From: Polyangium spumosum
GTDB lineage: Bacteria > Myxococcota_A > Polyangia > Polyangiales > Polyangiaceae
NCBI RefSeq assembly: GCF_009649845.1
Contig: NZ_WJIE01000020.1
Span: forward strand, 62,001-126,000
DNA: 64,000 nucleotides
Direction of reading: 5' to 3'
A model generated the notes under the pieces. It was given only the letters and a program-made list of their open reading frames with translations, had not been told where the DNA came from and did not search any database. Each line of letters opens with the position of its first letter. The stretch's first letter is position 1. A program made the position numbers and the translations under genes. Shown here one piece after another: positions 9,201-16,548 of this stretch.

Positions 9201-10689
9201 CGGAGAGGGCCGCGCCGACAAGGTCCGCGTGAAGGGCGTCGCGGGCGCCGACGACGACGCGCTCGGCCGGTGCGTCGAGGTCGTCGTGCGCGGGATGATC
9301 TTCCCCGCGAGCGGGCTGACCGTGTCCATCGAGGTGTCGCGCACGCTCGGCCTCCCCCCGCCGCGCGCGACGCTGCGGGGACGCAAGTGCTCGCCGACCT
9401 CGTTCCTGCCGCTCCCGCTCCGCCGCGGCGTGTGGCGCGAGCGGCTCGAGCGCGGCCAGGCCGACGTGGTCTACGTGGAGGCGAAGCAGTCGTGCGAGCT
9501 GCCCACGTGGACCGATCGCCGCGCGCTGCTCGAGCTCATCCTCGTGAACGAGCCGAACGGCCTCGCGCGTGTCGCCGTCGCAGGGAAGCTCGAGTTGCTC
9601 GGCGAGAGCGACGCGGCCGCGCTGCTCCGGCGCGAGGCGATCCGCCGCGCACAGAGCCCCGAGGAGCTCTTCGCGATCAAGCGCGAGCTCGTGGGCAGCG
9701 AGCGTTACCCCGTCGGCACGTTCCGCAAGCAGTACCGCGCGGCGAGCGACGACAAGGGGCGGCTCGCGGTCGTGCGTCGCTTCCTGGGGATCGCGCCGCA
9801 CGACGCGCGGCTCCGGCGCCGGCTCTTCGCGCTGCTCGAGTCGCTCGACATGAAGGCCGAGCTCTCGGAGGAGATCCGGCGCGTCCGCCGCGATCCGTTC
9901 GCGGACGCGGGCCTGCTCGCGGACGCGGCCTCGGCGCTCTTGCGGATCGGCGACGAGGCGGAGGCGCGGAGGACGTTCGGCGAGCTCTCCGAGCGCGCCC
10001 CGCGTGACCCTTGGGCGCGCGCGTTCCTCGGCGATCGCCTGCGCAACGAGGGCTTCTTCGATGACGCCTCGCTCGCGTACGCCGTGCTCGAGGAGCTCGT
10101 CCCCGAGGAGCCTGCGGCCGTCATTCGCCTCGCGCTCGCGCATGCCGGCGCCGGCAGGCTCGACATCGCGCACCGCATGCTCGCGCGCGTGGCGCAGACG
10201 GGCGGTCGGGCGGGCGACGAGAAGCTCGGCACGCTCGCGGGCCGGCTCGCGCACGTCCTGCTCGCCGAGGGGCGCGGTCGAGCGGGGCTCTCGGAGGCCG
10301 ACGCCGATCGCCTCGTGCGGGCCTCGCTGGAGCTGCCGTACCCGAACGGGGCCGTGCTCGCGCTCGTCCGCGCGCCTGCCGGCGCTCTCGCGCTCGACGT
10401 GAAGCTCCTGCGCGACAAGGTCGAGGACTTCCTCGGGCCCGAGGTCTCCGCGGCGGGCGTCGGCCTCTACGCGCTCCGCTTCGGCGTCGCCGAGAAGGCG
10501 CCGATCTCGCTGCGGCTCGCGCGACCCGAGGACCTCGCGCCCGCGCGCCCCACGAAGGTACGCGTCGACGCGCTCGTGCCCGACGAGGGCGGCAAGCCTC
10601 CGAAGCTCGTGTCCCTCGACGTCGAGCTCCCGCCGACCGGTAAGCCCGTGACGCTCCGCTGGACGGGCAGCGCCTTCCTGCCCAACTGA
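6262..10689 (+). CDS. membrane-anchored FecR-VIT-VWA-TPR protein, paralogue of the upstream gene
   Basis: This encodes 1475 residues from a GTG whose last bases overlap the stop of the previous gene, implying translational coupling. The N-terminus is an acidic, Gly/Ser-rich cytoplasmic stretch with no signal peptide. One transmembrane helix follows at about 133-158, then a FecR-like domain (193-313), VIT (356-473) and VWA (585-766). Next come a region with paired cysteines resembling the C-terminal domain of AgmX/TonB-like gliding proteins (941-1033) and TPR-like helices (1196-1346). Unlike its neighbour it keeps a MIDAS-like DVSSS. The shared segment around a conserved W-R-E-R and a later Cys lies at equivalent positions in both paralogues. 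The likely topology is inner-membrane with a large periplasmic part. A function in surface adhesion or envelope signalling is inference only. Confidence 0.88.
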   Translation: MSDERREEQDVKDPAPAETSVTDAEAPLCPDEPPAGAEEKGSASEGGNASGGGDGSGSGSGNGSGNGKDDDEDDEDDEPAAAAPEPPRVDERRILVVTRGDKLDTVEWLPVRDPRAQEQIRRTPAAPLPPEGASIPPALFAIVSSIVVILVTVVLLRGQGERKPSQPLVPTVADLQAVHASVTAAGAPVHKTRRLSEGDVVETDVEGRARLRLDDGTGLVLDRSTRLRLTQKGVALDHGRIFVQGALGARTEIELGEATGIVSGANTGIERPRERAASAKLYAATEEITVRAGGVEKTVRGGETATVTGNKVEVAPERGYDDWTGGMAAPWGAKGAPRRAVGELWGRPDKPGDAGSPLTIRAHDVEAKVARELAETEVRTTFFNAGSSAVTGDYRLAIPPGAIVARFASVRGGSTNEGHIALATRDTRQHNGSGGEVLEWAGEGWVRATIPSIAPGATVQVIVRYVEWLSPRPKGDGTWIVQYRYPMVSDAAPPLIGEFSAKIDATQSSPKSIGAGLGARVTGSTVEVRRPDYRPTADLVVDVAIEPSSAPARLFVAPPFEGDEDDPASTILVRTEVPEARAEDGVTLALVLDVSSSVEPALLDAERALVDAVLAGLGARDRVVVLAADQTVRPIGPPAIGPVDEARRKAIREALGQISTGGATDLGRALEAGADALPIDAPAGMVIYVGDGWPTVGDPTVDRIQARLARRQGGAPRLGAVGVGPLVNRFALASLVRGSGPLLEIADTTDAARVATELIAEALQPAVAGVEVVFGTEVDRIYPRSARAITAGETVFAVGRVRGDPPRSITLRYRDAQGVHEEKRSVVVERALREQDVARRWAAARVEEIALKGKGREAATDVALRAGLLTPWTGFVIGGPRVYAPSLLQTRILDLSAGPESGFSAAFATPRAAAGTLMNVPQETESAEGDDDEAAYKAAVAEAAARLLDEAGPSVRACRDSRAALRPELTGKLDVRFSIDGEGRADKVRVKGVAGADDDALGRCVEVVVRGMIFPASGLTVSIEVSRTLGLPPPRATLRGRKCSPTSFLPLPLRRGVWRERLERGQADVVYVEAKQSCELPTWTDRRALLELILVNEPNGLARVAVAGKLELLGESDAAALLRREAIRRAQSPEELFAIKRELVGSERYPVGTFRKQYRAASDDKGRLAVVRRFLGIAPHDARLRRRLFALLESLDMKAELSEEIRRVRRDPFADAGLLADAASALLRIGDEAEARRTFGELSERAPRDPWARAFLGDRLRNEGFFDDASLAYAVLEELVPEEPAAVIRLALAHAGAGRLDIAHRMLARVAQTGGRAGDEKLGTLAGRLAHVLLAEGRGRAGLSEADADRLVRASLELPYPNGAVLALVRAPAGALALDVKLLRDKVEDFLGPEVSAAGVGLYALRFGVAEKAPISLRLARPEDLAPARPTKVRVDALVPDEGGKPPKLVSLDVELPPTGKPVTLRWTGSAFLPN

Positions 10690-10703
10690 ACAGCCGTCGA
10701 ACC

Positions 10704-10726
10704 GCGGCGGATCCAGGGTCCGCCGC
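10704..10726 (+). terminator. possible hairpin after the VIT-VWA pair
   Basis: GCGGCGGA and TCCGCCGC pair over a 7-base loop, 14 bases after the stop. There is no T-tract directly behind it, so it may be only a stabilising 3' hairpin. Confidence 0.35.
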
Positions 10727-10787
10727 TTGACGTCGCCGCCCGGGATCGGTTGTACTTTTTCTCTCAGACGTTCTGAAGCGAACGTAA

Positions 10788-11753
10788 ATCATCGAAACAC
10801 CTGATCATTTCGGTGAGACCGTCCGAGCGCTCGGGCGTTTCGGCGTTGGCGCGGCGGGTACGCCGACGTTCACGAACGTCACGGCGAACGGCGGTTCGTA
10901 CGGCCTGTACGTCGCGCAGAGCGCATCCGCGACGGTCTCCGGCTGCACGTTCCGGAACAACACGAACACGGGCGTGTACGTGGGCCCGAGCGGCGCCGCG
11001 GCGACGACGACGGTTTCGGGCTGCTTGATCCAGGGGAGCGGGACGTACGGCGTGCGGCTGGGCGCGAGCTCGGGGGCGACGTCGACGGTGAACCTGACGA
11101 ACAACACGATTCACGGCAACGGGACGTACGGCGTGTACATCTCGGCGTCGACGGGCGCGTCGTCGACGGCGAACGTGAAGAACAGCAACGTGACGGGGTT
11201 GACGGGGAGCGGGCAGCAGTACGGCATCTATCGCGTCACGGGCTCTGGCTCGACGACGGCGACGACGACGTACTCGAACGTTTGGGGCAACTCCCTCGGC
11301 AACTACACGAACGCGTCGGAGGGCACGGGTTGCATCTCGGCGAACCCGCTCTACGCGTCGATCCCGACGAACATGCGGCTGACGTCGAACTCGCCGTCGC
11401 GCTTCGCGGGTGACGCGGGTGGTGATCTCGGGCCGCTCGACTACGTGAACGACGCGACGCCGGGTTACCACGGGACGTTGTGGGTGAACACGACGCTGAC
11501 GGCGGCGGGCTCGCGCAACTGGTACGGCGTGGTGCTGCCCGAGGAATCAAAGGGCGCGACGCTCACGAACGTGAACCTGCAGTACGCGTCGTACGCGGTG
11601 CGCTCGGCCGCGGCAGGCGCGGCGCTCTCGCTGACGAACGTGTCGAGTGACACGTCGAACTACGGCTACTACCTCACGGCGGGTACGCCGACGCTGAAGA
11701 ACCCCACGGCGAACAACGGCTCGTACGGCATGTACGTTGCCGGGCTGCGGTGA
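10788..11753 (+). pseudogene. beta-helix surface-protein remnant lacking its start
   Basis: The frame opens directly after a TAA at 10785-10787 and has no ATG, and no GTG or TTG before 10974. Yet clear parallel beta-helix repeat coding (patterns such as TANGGSYGLYV and NNTIHGNGTYGVYI) already begins near 10860, so the N-terminus and secretion signal are missing. The frame ends in TGA at 11753, exactly where a DUF4215 cysteine-rich region continues in the +1 frame. A 17-bp direct repeat (10852-10868 and 11677-11693, 825 bp apart, in phase) marks the two ends. A possible promoter (TTGACG at 10727, 18-bp spacer, TGTACT at 10751) lies upstream. The best reading is the broken middle of a long secreted repeat protein. 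A short protein initiating at GTG 10974 cannot be excluded. Confidence 0.7.
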
Positions 11754-12147
11754 CGGCATCGTGGGCCCGAACGAGGAGTGCGACGACGGCAACCTGTCGA
11801 ACGGCGACGCGTGCCTCGTGACCTGCAAGAACGCCACGTGCGGCGACGGGTTCGTCCTCGATGGCGTCGAGGAGTGCGACGACAAGAACGTCTCGAACTC
11901 CGACGCGTGCGCGCAGGACTGCAAGCTCGCGGCGTGCGGCGACGGGTACGTCGAGATCGGCGTCGAGACCTGCGATGACGGTAACGACATCAACGACGAC
12001 GGCTGCTCGAACCTGTGCACGAGCGCGACGTGCGGCGACGGCGTGGTGCAGCCGGGCGAGGCTTGCGACGACGGCAACGCGTCGAACTTCGACGACTGGC
12101 TCGCTGGCGCGCTCATCGCGGCGCGCCGACGGCGCAAGGCAGCCTAG
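11737..12147 (+). pseudogene. DUF4215 cysteine-rich repeat remnant with C-terminal anchor-like tail
   Basis: Four cysteine-rich repeats of the CGDGxxxxxExCDDGN type follow the beta-helix part in a different frame; a single-base indel near 11735-11750 would join the two. The last repeat stops abruptly after NASNFDD, where a Cys is expected, and runs straight into [16 protein letters not shown]. That tail looks like a short hydrophobic segment plus an Arg cluster, as in the C-terminal sorting signals of myxobacterial surface proteins. This suggests an internal deletion that fused repeat to tail. There is no signal peptide and no convincing start codon (TTG at 11737). A strong terminator follows at 12169. 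It was probably part of one gene with the preceding fragment. Confidence 0.65.
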
Positions 12148-12168
12148 TTTGTCCGTCTGAACCCAAAG

Positions 12169-12206
12169 GAGCGGCGGCGTCCTCCGGGATGCCGCCGCTC
12201 GTTTTT
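12169..12206 (+). terminator. intrinsic terminator after the cysteine-rich remnant
   Basis: GAGCGGCGGC and GCCGCCGCTC form a perfect 10-bp stem with a 12-base loop, followed by GTTTTTT. This is the classic rho-independent form for the plus strand. It also separates the remnant from the convergent sirtuin gene. Confidence 0.85.
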
Positions 12207-12247
12207 TGAGGCTGGCTTCGACAATCGAACGGGCGTGGTCTGGAAGG

Positions 12248-13108
12248 TCAAACCCGGGCGCCGCGCGCGAGCCGGAGCTCGATCTCCGTAAGCGCGGCGC
12301 GCGCGCCGAGGGGCAGCCCCACGTGACCCGCGGGGACCTCGGGTTCGCGCACGTTGATGCGGACGAGCAGGCCGCCGAGGCCCTCTGCGATCCGTTCGCC
12401 GAACGATCGGACCGTGGGGATGGCGGTGCCGGCGCCGCATTCGATGACGACCACGCGGCCCTGCGCCTCCCGTGGCAGCGCCGCGAGCCACGCTTCGAGT
12501 CGCTCTTCCTGCGCGTGCGTGCGACGATCGTCCCACTGGGGGTCGCCGAACATGAGGATGTTCGGCCGGGCCAGCGCGCCGCAGCGTGGGCACTTCGGGA
12601 GCGGCTCTTCGGCGCGGAACGACTGCGGGTCGACCTTCACGTGGTGCGCGTCCGCCGGGAAGATGCCGGCGCCGCAGGAGCGCGTGCATTGCATGAAGTC
12701 GATGGCGCCGTGGCACTCCACGATGCGCTCGTCCTCGAAGCCCGCGCGCTGGAACTGGCCGTCGACGTTCGAGGTGAACACGAAAAACCCGTCGGTCATG
12801 CGCCGCGCGAGCCGCGCGAGCACCTCGAAGCCGGGGTGGGGCTGGGTCTTGCGGTAGAGCGCGAGGCGGTGGCCATAAAAACCCCAGGCGAGGCTGGGAT
12901 CCGTGGCGAACCAGCGCGGATTGGCGAGGGACGAAAAACCGAGGCCGAGGTCCTTGTACGGCGGATACGCCCGCCAGAATCCCTCGTTGCCGCGAAAATC
13001 CGGCAGGCCGGAGTCGACGCCCATGCCCGCGCCCGCCGTGATGACGAGGGCGCGAGCGGCTTCGAGGGCGCGCGCGGCCTGCGCGAAGAGGTCTTCATGC
13101 GGGTTCAT
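12248..13108 (-). CDS. SIR2-family NAD-dependent protein deacylase (sirtuin)
   Basis: A 286-residue cytoplasmic protein. The NAD-binding motifs are readable near the N-terminus (GAGMGVDSGLPDFRG) and in the TSNVDGQFQRAG segment, followed by the catalytic histidine in VECHG. Two Cys pairs (CTRSC and CPRC) provide the usual zinc site. Known family chemistry is NAD-dependent removal of acyl groups from lysine. The length and motif order are those of an ordinary bacterial sirtuin, with no fused domain. It stands alone: an intrinsic terminator separates it from the upstream lipoprotein gene and another terminator lies beyond its 3' end. The substrate cannot be told from context. Confidence 0.93.
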   Translation of the reverse strand: MNPHEDLFAQAARALEAARALVITAGAGMGVDSGLPDFRGNEGFWRAYPPYKDLGLGFSSLANPRWFATDPSLAWGFYGHRLALYRKTQPHPGFEVLARLARRMTDGFFVFTSNVDGQFQRAGFEDERIVECHGAIDFMQCTRSCGAGIFPADAHHVKVDPQSFRAEEPLPKCPRCGALARPNILMFGDPQWDDRRTHAQEERLEAWLAALPREAQGRVVVIECGAGTAIPTVRSFGERIAEGLGGLLVRINVREPEVPAGHVGLPLGARAALTEIELRLARGARV

Positions 13109-13147
13109 GGCGACGAATCATCCCGCCGGCGGGCGCTGAGGGGGCCG

Positions 13148-13174
13148 AAAAAGCGAAGACCCCTTCGTCTTCGC
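13148..13174 (-). terminator. intrinsic terminator after the Gly-rich lipoprotein gene
   Basis: On the minus strand GCGAAGAC and GTCTTCGC form a perfect 8-bp stem with a 6-base loop, immediately followed by TTTTT. It ends transcripts from the gene at 13223-13867. A longer alternative hairpin (13160-13198) overlaps it. Confidence 0.75.
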
Positions 13175-13222
13175 GTTCGCGCGGCGAGGACGAAGGGGCC
13201 GAAGCCGACCGAGGTCAGGCCT

Positions 13223-13867
13223 TCAGGGCATGACCGGCGTGCACGTCCCCGTGGTCGGGTCGTTCGCGTCCGGCGTGCACTGGAATTGCGGCATGTCCGG
13301 GCAGGGGATCGGCGGGCAGCCCGTCGGCATGCAGCCGGCGGCCTTCCACTTCTCGAAGGCCTCGAGGTAAGCGATGACCTCAGGGTCGTCCTTGGTGACC
13401 ACGCTGATCACACAGCAGGGGCCGTCGATGGTCTCCTTGCACTGCGGAATTTCGGGCTGGAGCGGGAAGCACTTCGTCGCCCCGACCATCGTGACGTTCA
13501 CGTCGTTCTCGAGCGGCTCGCAGACCGCATTTCCGCCGCCGCCGCCCTGGCCATTGCCGCCCGCGCCACCCTGGCCATTGCCGCCCGCGCCGGAACCGCC
13601 CTGGCCATTGCCGCCCGCGCCGCCGGAGCCACCCTGGCCATTGCCGCCCGCGCCGCCTTGGCCCGCGCCGCCCTGCGACGTGCCGTTGCCTTCGCCGCCC
13701 GCGCCGCCCGCGCCATCGCCGCCGTTTCCGCCGCCGCCCGTGCCGGGAGGGCAAACCTGGCCGGACGGGCAGTTCGTGCCGCCGGTGGGCTCGACCTGCT
13801 CCGTCCCCGGGCATCCAGCCAAAAACAACGCGGCACCCGCCACCTGCGCCAGCAAGACCGAACGCAT
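13223..13867 (-). CDS. glycine-rich lipoprotein of unknown function
   Basis: 214 residues from the ATG at 13867, chosen because GAGGAGG lies five bases upstream; the nearby in-frame ATG at 13882 has no such site. The signal peptide ends in FLAGC, so a lipoprotein is expected. About residues 40-120 are almost pure Gly with Asn, Gln, Ser and Ala, encoded by near-identical short repeats. The C-terminal third has six to eight Cys residues in a compact, probably disulphide-bonded region ending in Pro/Cys-rich sequence. This layout (lipobox, flexible linker, small Cys-rich head) is common among myxobacterial surface lipoproteins. No enzymatic motif is visible. It has its own promoter candidate and terminator. 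Confidence 0.85.
   Translation of the reverse strand: MRSVLLAQVAGAALFLAGCPGTEQVEPTGGTNCPSGQVCPPGTGGGGNGGDGAGGAGGEGNGTSQGGAGQGGAGGNGQGGSGGAGGNGQGGSGAGGNGQGGAGGNGQGGGGGNAVCEPLENDVNVTMVGATKCFPLQPEIPQCKETIDGPCCVISVVTKDDPEVIAYLEAFEKWKAAGCMPTGCPPIPCPDMPQFQCTPDANDPTTGTCTPVMP
13547..13654 (-). repeat. four copies of a 21-bp unit encoding the Gly-Asn-Gly-Gln linker
   Basis: Plus-strand copies beginning at 13547, 13571, 13601 and 13634 share an identical 21-base core starting CTGGCCATTGCCGCC. Spacings of 24, 30 and 33 bp are multiples of three, so gain or loss of a unit would keep the lipoprotein in frame. Confidence 0.85.
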
Positions 13868-13927
13868 GGTCCCTCCTCGCATCGAGAAAGCTTTTCCAAG
13901 TTCAGATAGTCGACGTAACATGGAAAA

Positions 13928-13956
13928 TTTATACCCTCGACGCCAGCGTCCGTCCA
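13928..13956 (-). promoter_or_regulatory. candidate promoter of the Gly-rich lipoprotein gene
   Basis: On the minus strand TGGACG, a 17-bp spacer and TATAAA lie 61 bases before the ATG at 13867. The surrounding AT-rich stretch stands out from its GC-rich setting. Confidence 0.45.
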
Positions 13957-14028
13957 CCAACGAGGCCGCATTTCGGCGCGTGTCTCTGGGAGGAGCGCCG
14001 CGCCGCCGTGCTCGGAGGATTGGATCGA

Positions 14029-14763
14029 TCAGTCGTACCGCTCGGTGTGCACGTGCTTGCGGTCGACGCCGAGCTCGCGGCGGCAGAGCTCGCGCACGGC
14101 CTTCACCATGCGCTCGAGGCCGCAAACGTAGACGTGCGGCGCGACGGGCGCGCCCGCAGCCTCGAGCTCGCGCAGCAGGGCAGGGACGTGCGCCTGGACA
14201 TAACCGCTCTTGCCCTTCCATCCCTCGCCGGGGCGCGAGAGCGTGATCTCGTACCGCACGTGCGGGTGCGCGCGGACGAACGCCTCCATCTCCGCGCGGT
14301 AGAGGATGTCCTCCTCGAAACGCGCGCCGAAGAGCAGCCAGAGCGGCGCGCCCGAGCCCTTCGTGAGCGCGGCCTGCATCATCGCGCGGAGCGGCGTCAC
14401 GCCCGTCCCGGTGCCGACGAAGAGCGAGGGGCTCGGATCCTCGGAGGCGCGCGTGAACAGGCCATGCGGGCCGATCGCCGAGAGGACCGAACCCTCGGGC
14501 AGATCGTGCAGGTAGATCGAGCCCGTGCCGCACGGGACACGCGTGACCGCGATCTCGAAGCGGCTCGATCCGTCGGGCGCCGACGCGATCGAGTACGCGC
14601 GGCGCCGCTCCCCCTCGGGCAGCGGCAAGGCGAGGTTCACCCACTGACCGGGTTCGTGACCGATGGGCTGGCCGTCGACGCGCTCGAACACGAGCTGCCG
14701 CACCATCGGCGCGATCATCGTCGCCGATACGAGCCGCACCTCGAACGTCTCGGGTTTTTTCAT
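14029..14763 (-). CDS. ferredoxin/flavodoxin-NADP+ reductase-like FAD oxidoreductase
   Basis: A 244-residue protein of the FNR family. The FAD-binding motif RAYSIAS sits near residue 55. The pyridine-nucleotide motif GTGTGVTPLRAM follows near 117-128, and the CGLERM segment near 208 is the usual NAD(P)-side signature. It ends HVHTERYD, where FNRs have their terminal acidic/aromatic stacking region. It is expected to transfer electrons between NAD(P)H and a small carrier in the cytoplasm. It lies 36 bases after the TPR gene but has its own promoter candidate overlapping that gene's stop, so it may be both read through and independently expressed. The physiological partner is unknown. Confidence 0.88.
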   Translation of the reverse strand: MKKPETFEVRLVSATMIAPMVRQLVFERVDGQPIGHEPGQWVNLALPLPEGERRRAYSIASAPDGSSRFEIAVTRVPCGTGSIYLHDLPEGSVLSAIGPHGLFTRASEDPSPSLFVGTGTGVTPLRAMMQAALTKGSGAPLWLLFGARFEEDILYRAEMEAFVRAHPHVRYEITLSRPGEGWKGKSGYVQAHVPALLRELEAAGAPVAPHVYVCGLERMVKAVRELCRRELGVDRKHVHTERYD

Positions 14764-14775
14764 CCGGCGACGCGG

Positions 14776-14803
14776 AACATAGGGGGAGGTGCCGTCACGT
14801 CAA
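14776..14803 (-). promoter_or_regulatory. candidate promoter of the FNR-like gene
   Basis: The minus strand reads TTGACG, 16 bp, TATGTT, ending 12 bases before the ATG at 14763. The -35 box overlaps the stop codon of the upstream TPR gene. The predicted transcript would start about six bases before the start codon, so it is nearly leaderless. Confidence 0.5.
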
Positions 14804-16548
14804 GCGGGCCCGTCCGTGGGATCCCTGCGCGTCGAGAAGCCCGCCATCACGGCGCGCGCCTCCGCCTCCGGATCCCACGTGATGCCGGCGCCGATCTCGA
14901 GCGTGCCCGGCGGCACGGAGAGCGCCGCCGCCACGATCGGGCCGAGGTCGAGCCCCTCGACCAGAGGCCCCACCTCGCCCGCGAGCGGCGCCGAGAGCAC
15001 ACGCGCGCCGGAGACACGCGAGAGTCGCGCGCGCGCGTCGCCGCCGAGCGCGACCTTCAACGAGGCGAGATCCCGGCCCACCTCGACGAGCGGCGTGCCC
15101 CCGAGCCAGGCCCACACGACGAGCCCGGGCATGTCCGCGATCGCCGCCGCCGCGCTGCGCTCGGAGGGCAGGGAAGGGCGCCCCGTGCCGGCGCTCGGGC
15201 TCGCCACGGCCGCCACGAGCAGGCCCGGCGGCGCGAGGCAAAACGAGGAGAGGCGCGCGAGGTTGCGTTGCGCGGTCGTCTTCGCCTCGGCGAGGCGCGC
15301 GAGCTCGTCGGGCTCGGCGTGCAAGAGCTCCACCTCTTGCGCCACCGAGAGGTGCGGCAGGCCCTGGGACGCGGCCGCGATGGCCTTCTCCGACGCCCGC
15401 GCCTCGGCCTTCACCGCCGAGGACGTCCGTTCGTCGCGCAAGACCTCGGCGATGCGCCCCGCGAGGCCGAGCGCGGCGAGCTGCGACGCGGGGCCAAAAA
15501 AACGCGAGGGGACGCCGGGCTCGGGCGCGGCGGCGTCGGCGCGCGCCTCGAGCTTCGCGCGATCCCAGCTCGTCAGCGCGGCGCCGAGGGGGTTGCCCAC
15601 GTCGCCGAAGAGCGTGGCGGCGGCCTCGAGATCCTCGCGCGCGTTCGGCTCGCCGAGATCCATCCGGGCGCGGCCGATCGCGCGCGTGGCGTAGGCGATC
15701 CACAGGCGGAGCGGCGGTCGGGCGGAGGCGGCGATCTCGCGGGCGCGGGTCGCGAGGGCGAGGGCATCGTCGGGGCGGCCACGCGCGGTGGCCACGTCGG
15801 CGAGGAAGTTCAAGGCGCGGGCCTGGCCGAAGACGTCGCCGACGCGCGAGCAGAGCCACTCCTGTCGCTGCAAGAAATGCCGCGCGCGCTCGAGGTTGCC
15901 GAGCGCGAGCGCGGCCGAGCCGAGCTGCCCGAAGGAGATCGCCTCGCCGATGACGTCGCCGTGCTGGTGGTGCAGCTCGGCCGCGTGCTCGAGCAGATCC
16001 CGCGCCGCGCCGTGCGCGCCCATGACCACGTAGAGCGTCCCGAGCGAGTTCAGGATCTTCGCGCGTTCGTCGAGGAAGGGCTGCGATCGTTCGAGCGCCC
16101 AGAGCAGGCTGCGTTGTGTCGCGGCCGCGTCGCCGAGGAGGCGCTCGGCGGCGCCGCGGTAGTGCGTCGCGACGACCTCGACGAGCGCGTCGCCGTCCGC
16201 CTCCCGCGTGATCGCCTCGAGCGTCGTGATCGACTCGCGATACACCACGCGTGGTCCGCGCCGCACCGCCGCGAGGATCGCCTCGCAGCGCGCGATCTTG
16301 CCGGCGCGGATCTCGCCGAGGTCCGCGAACGCGGAGGCCGCCGCGGACAGGCTCTCGCGGGCAAGGTCGAGCGCGCCTTCACGTTGACCGAGCGCGCCCT
16401 TCGCGAAGAGGCGCGCGGCCGATCGCAGCGGATCGAGATCGAGCGCTTCGAGGCGCGCCATCTCGGCGTGCGCCTCCTCCGCCGGTGCGCTCTTGAGGAG
16501 CCGCGTGATCGAGGAGACCTCGTGCAGAGGGTCGAGGGGACGGATCAT
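14800..16548 (-). CDS. TPR-type helical protein in the subtilisin operon
   Basis: 582 residues from the ATG at 16548, whose bases overlap the TGA of the subtilisin gene (ATGA). Nearly the whole N-terminal 400 residues are Ala/Leu-rich paired helices of tetratricopeptide type (for example an LNSLGTLYVVMGAHGAARDLL-like helix pair near 175-200). The last ~150 residues change character to a mixed alpha/beta region with no motif I recognise. There is no signal peptide or membrane helix. TPR proteins usually act as scaffolds, so a role in presenting substrates to, or sensing for, the coupled protease is a reasonable inference. It is last in the three-gene overlap chain. Confidence 0.8.
   Translation of the reverse strand: MIRPLDPLHEVSSITRLLKSAPAEEAHAEMARLEALDLDPLRSAARLFAKGALGQREGALDLARESLSAAASAFADLGEIRAGKIARCEAILAAVRRGPRVVYRESITTLEAITREADGDALVEVVATHYRGAAERLLGDAAATQRSLLWALERSQPFLDERAKILNSLGTLYVVMGAHGAARDLLEHAAELHHQHGDVIGEAISFGQLGSAALALGNLERARHFLQRQEWLCSRVGDVFGQARALNFLADVATARGRPDDALALATRAREIAASARPPLRLWIAYATRAIGRARMDLGEPNAREDLEAAATLFGDVGNPLGAALTSWDRAKLEARADAAAPEPGVPSRFFGPASQLAALGLAGRIAEVLRDERTSSAVKAEARASEKAIAAASQGLPHLSVAQEVELLHAEPDELARLAEAKTTAQRNLARLSSFCLAPPGLLVAAVASPSAGTGRPSLPSERSAAAAIADMPGLVVWAWLGGTPLVEVGRDLASLKVALGGDARARLSRVSGARVLSAPLAGEVGPLVEGLDLGPIVAAALSVPPGTLEIGAGITWDPEAEARAVMAGFSTRRDPTDGPA

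Noticed and set aside
10974-11753. The beta-helix fragment as an intact short secreted protein
   Set aside because: The repeats extend upstream of any start codon and no signal peptide is present, so it is better read as a remnant.
13374-14246. A Pro-rich plus-strand frame opposite the Gly-rich lipoprotein gene
   Set aside because: It is the antisense reading of the Gly repeats; the minus-strand gene has a signal peptide, ribosome site, promoter and terminator.
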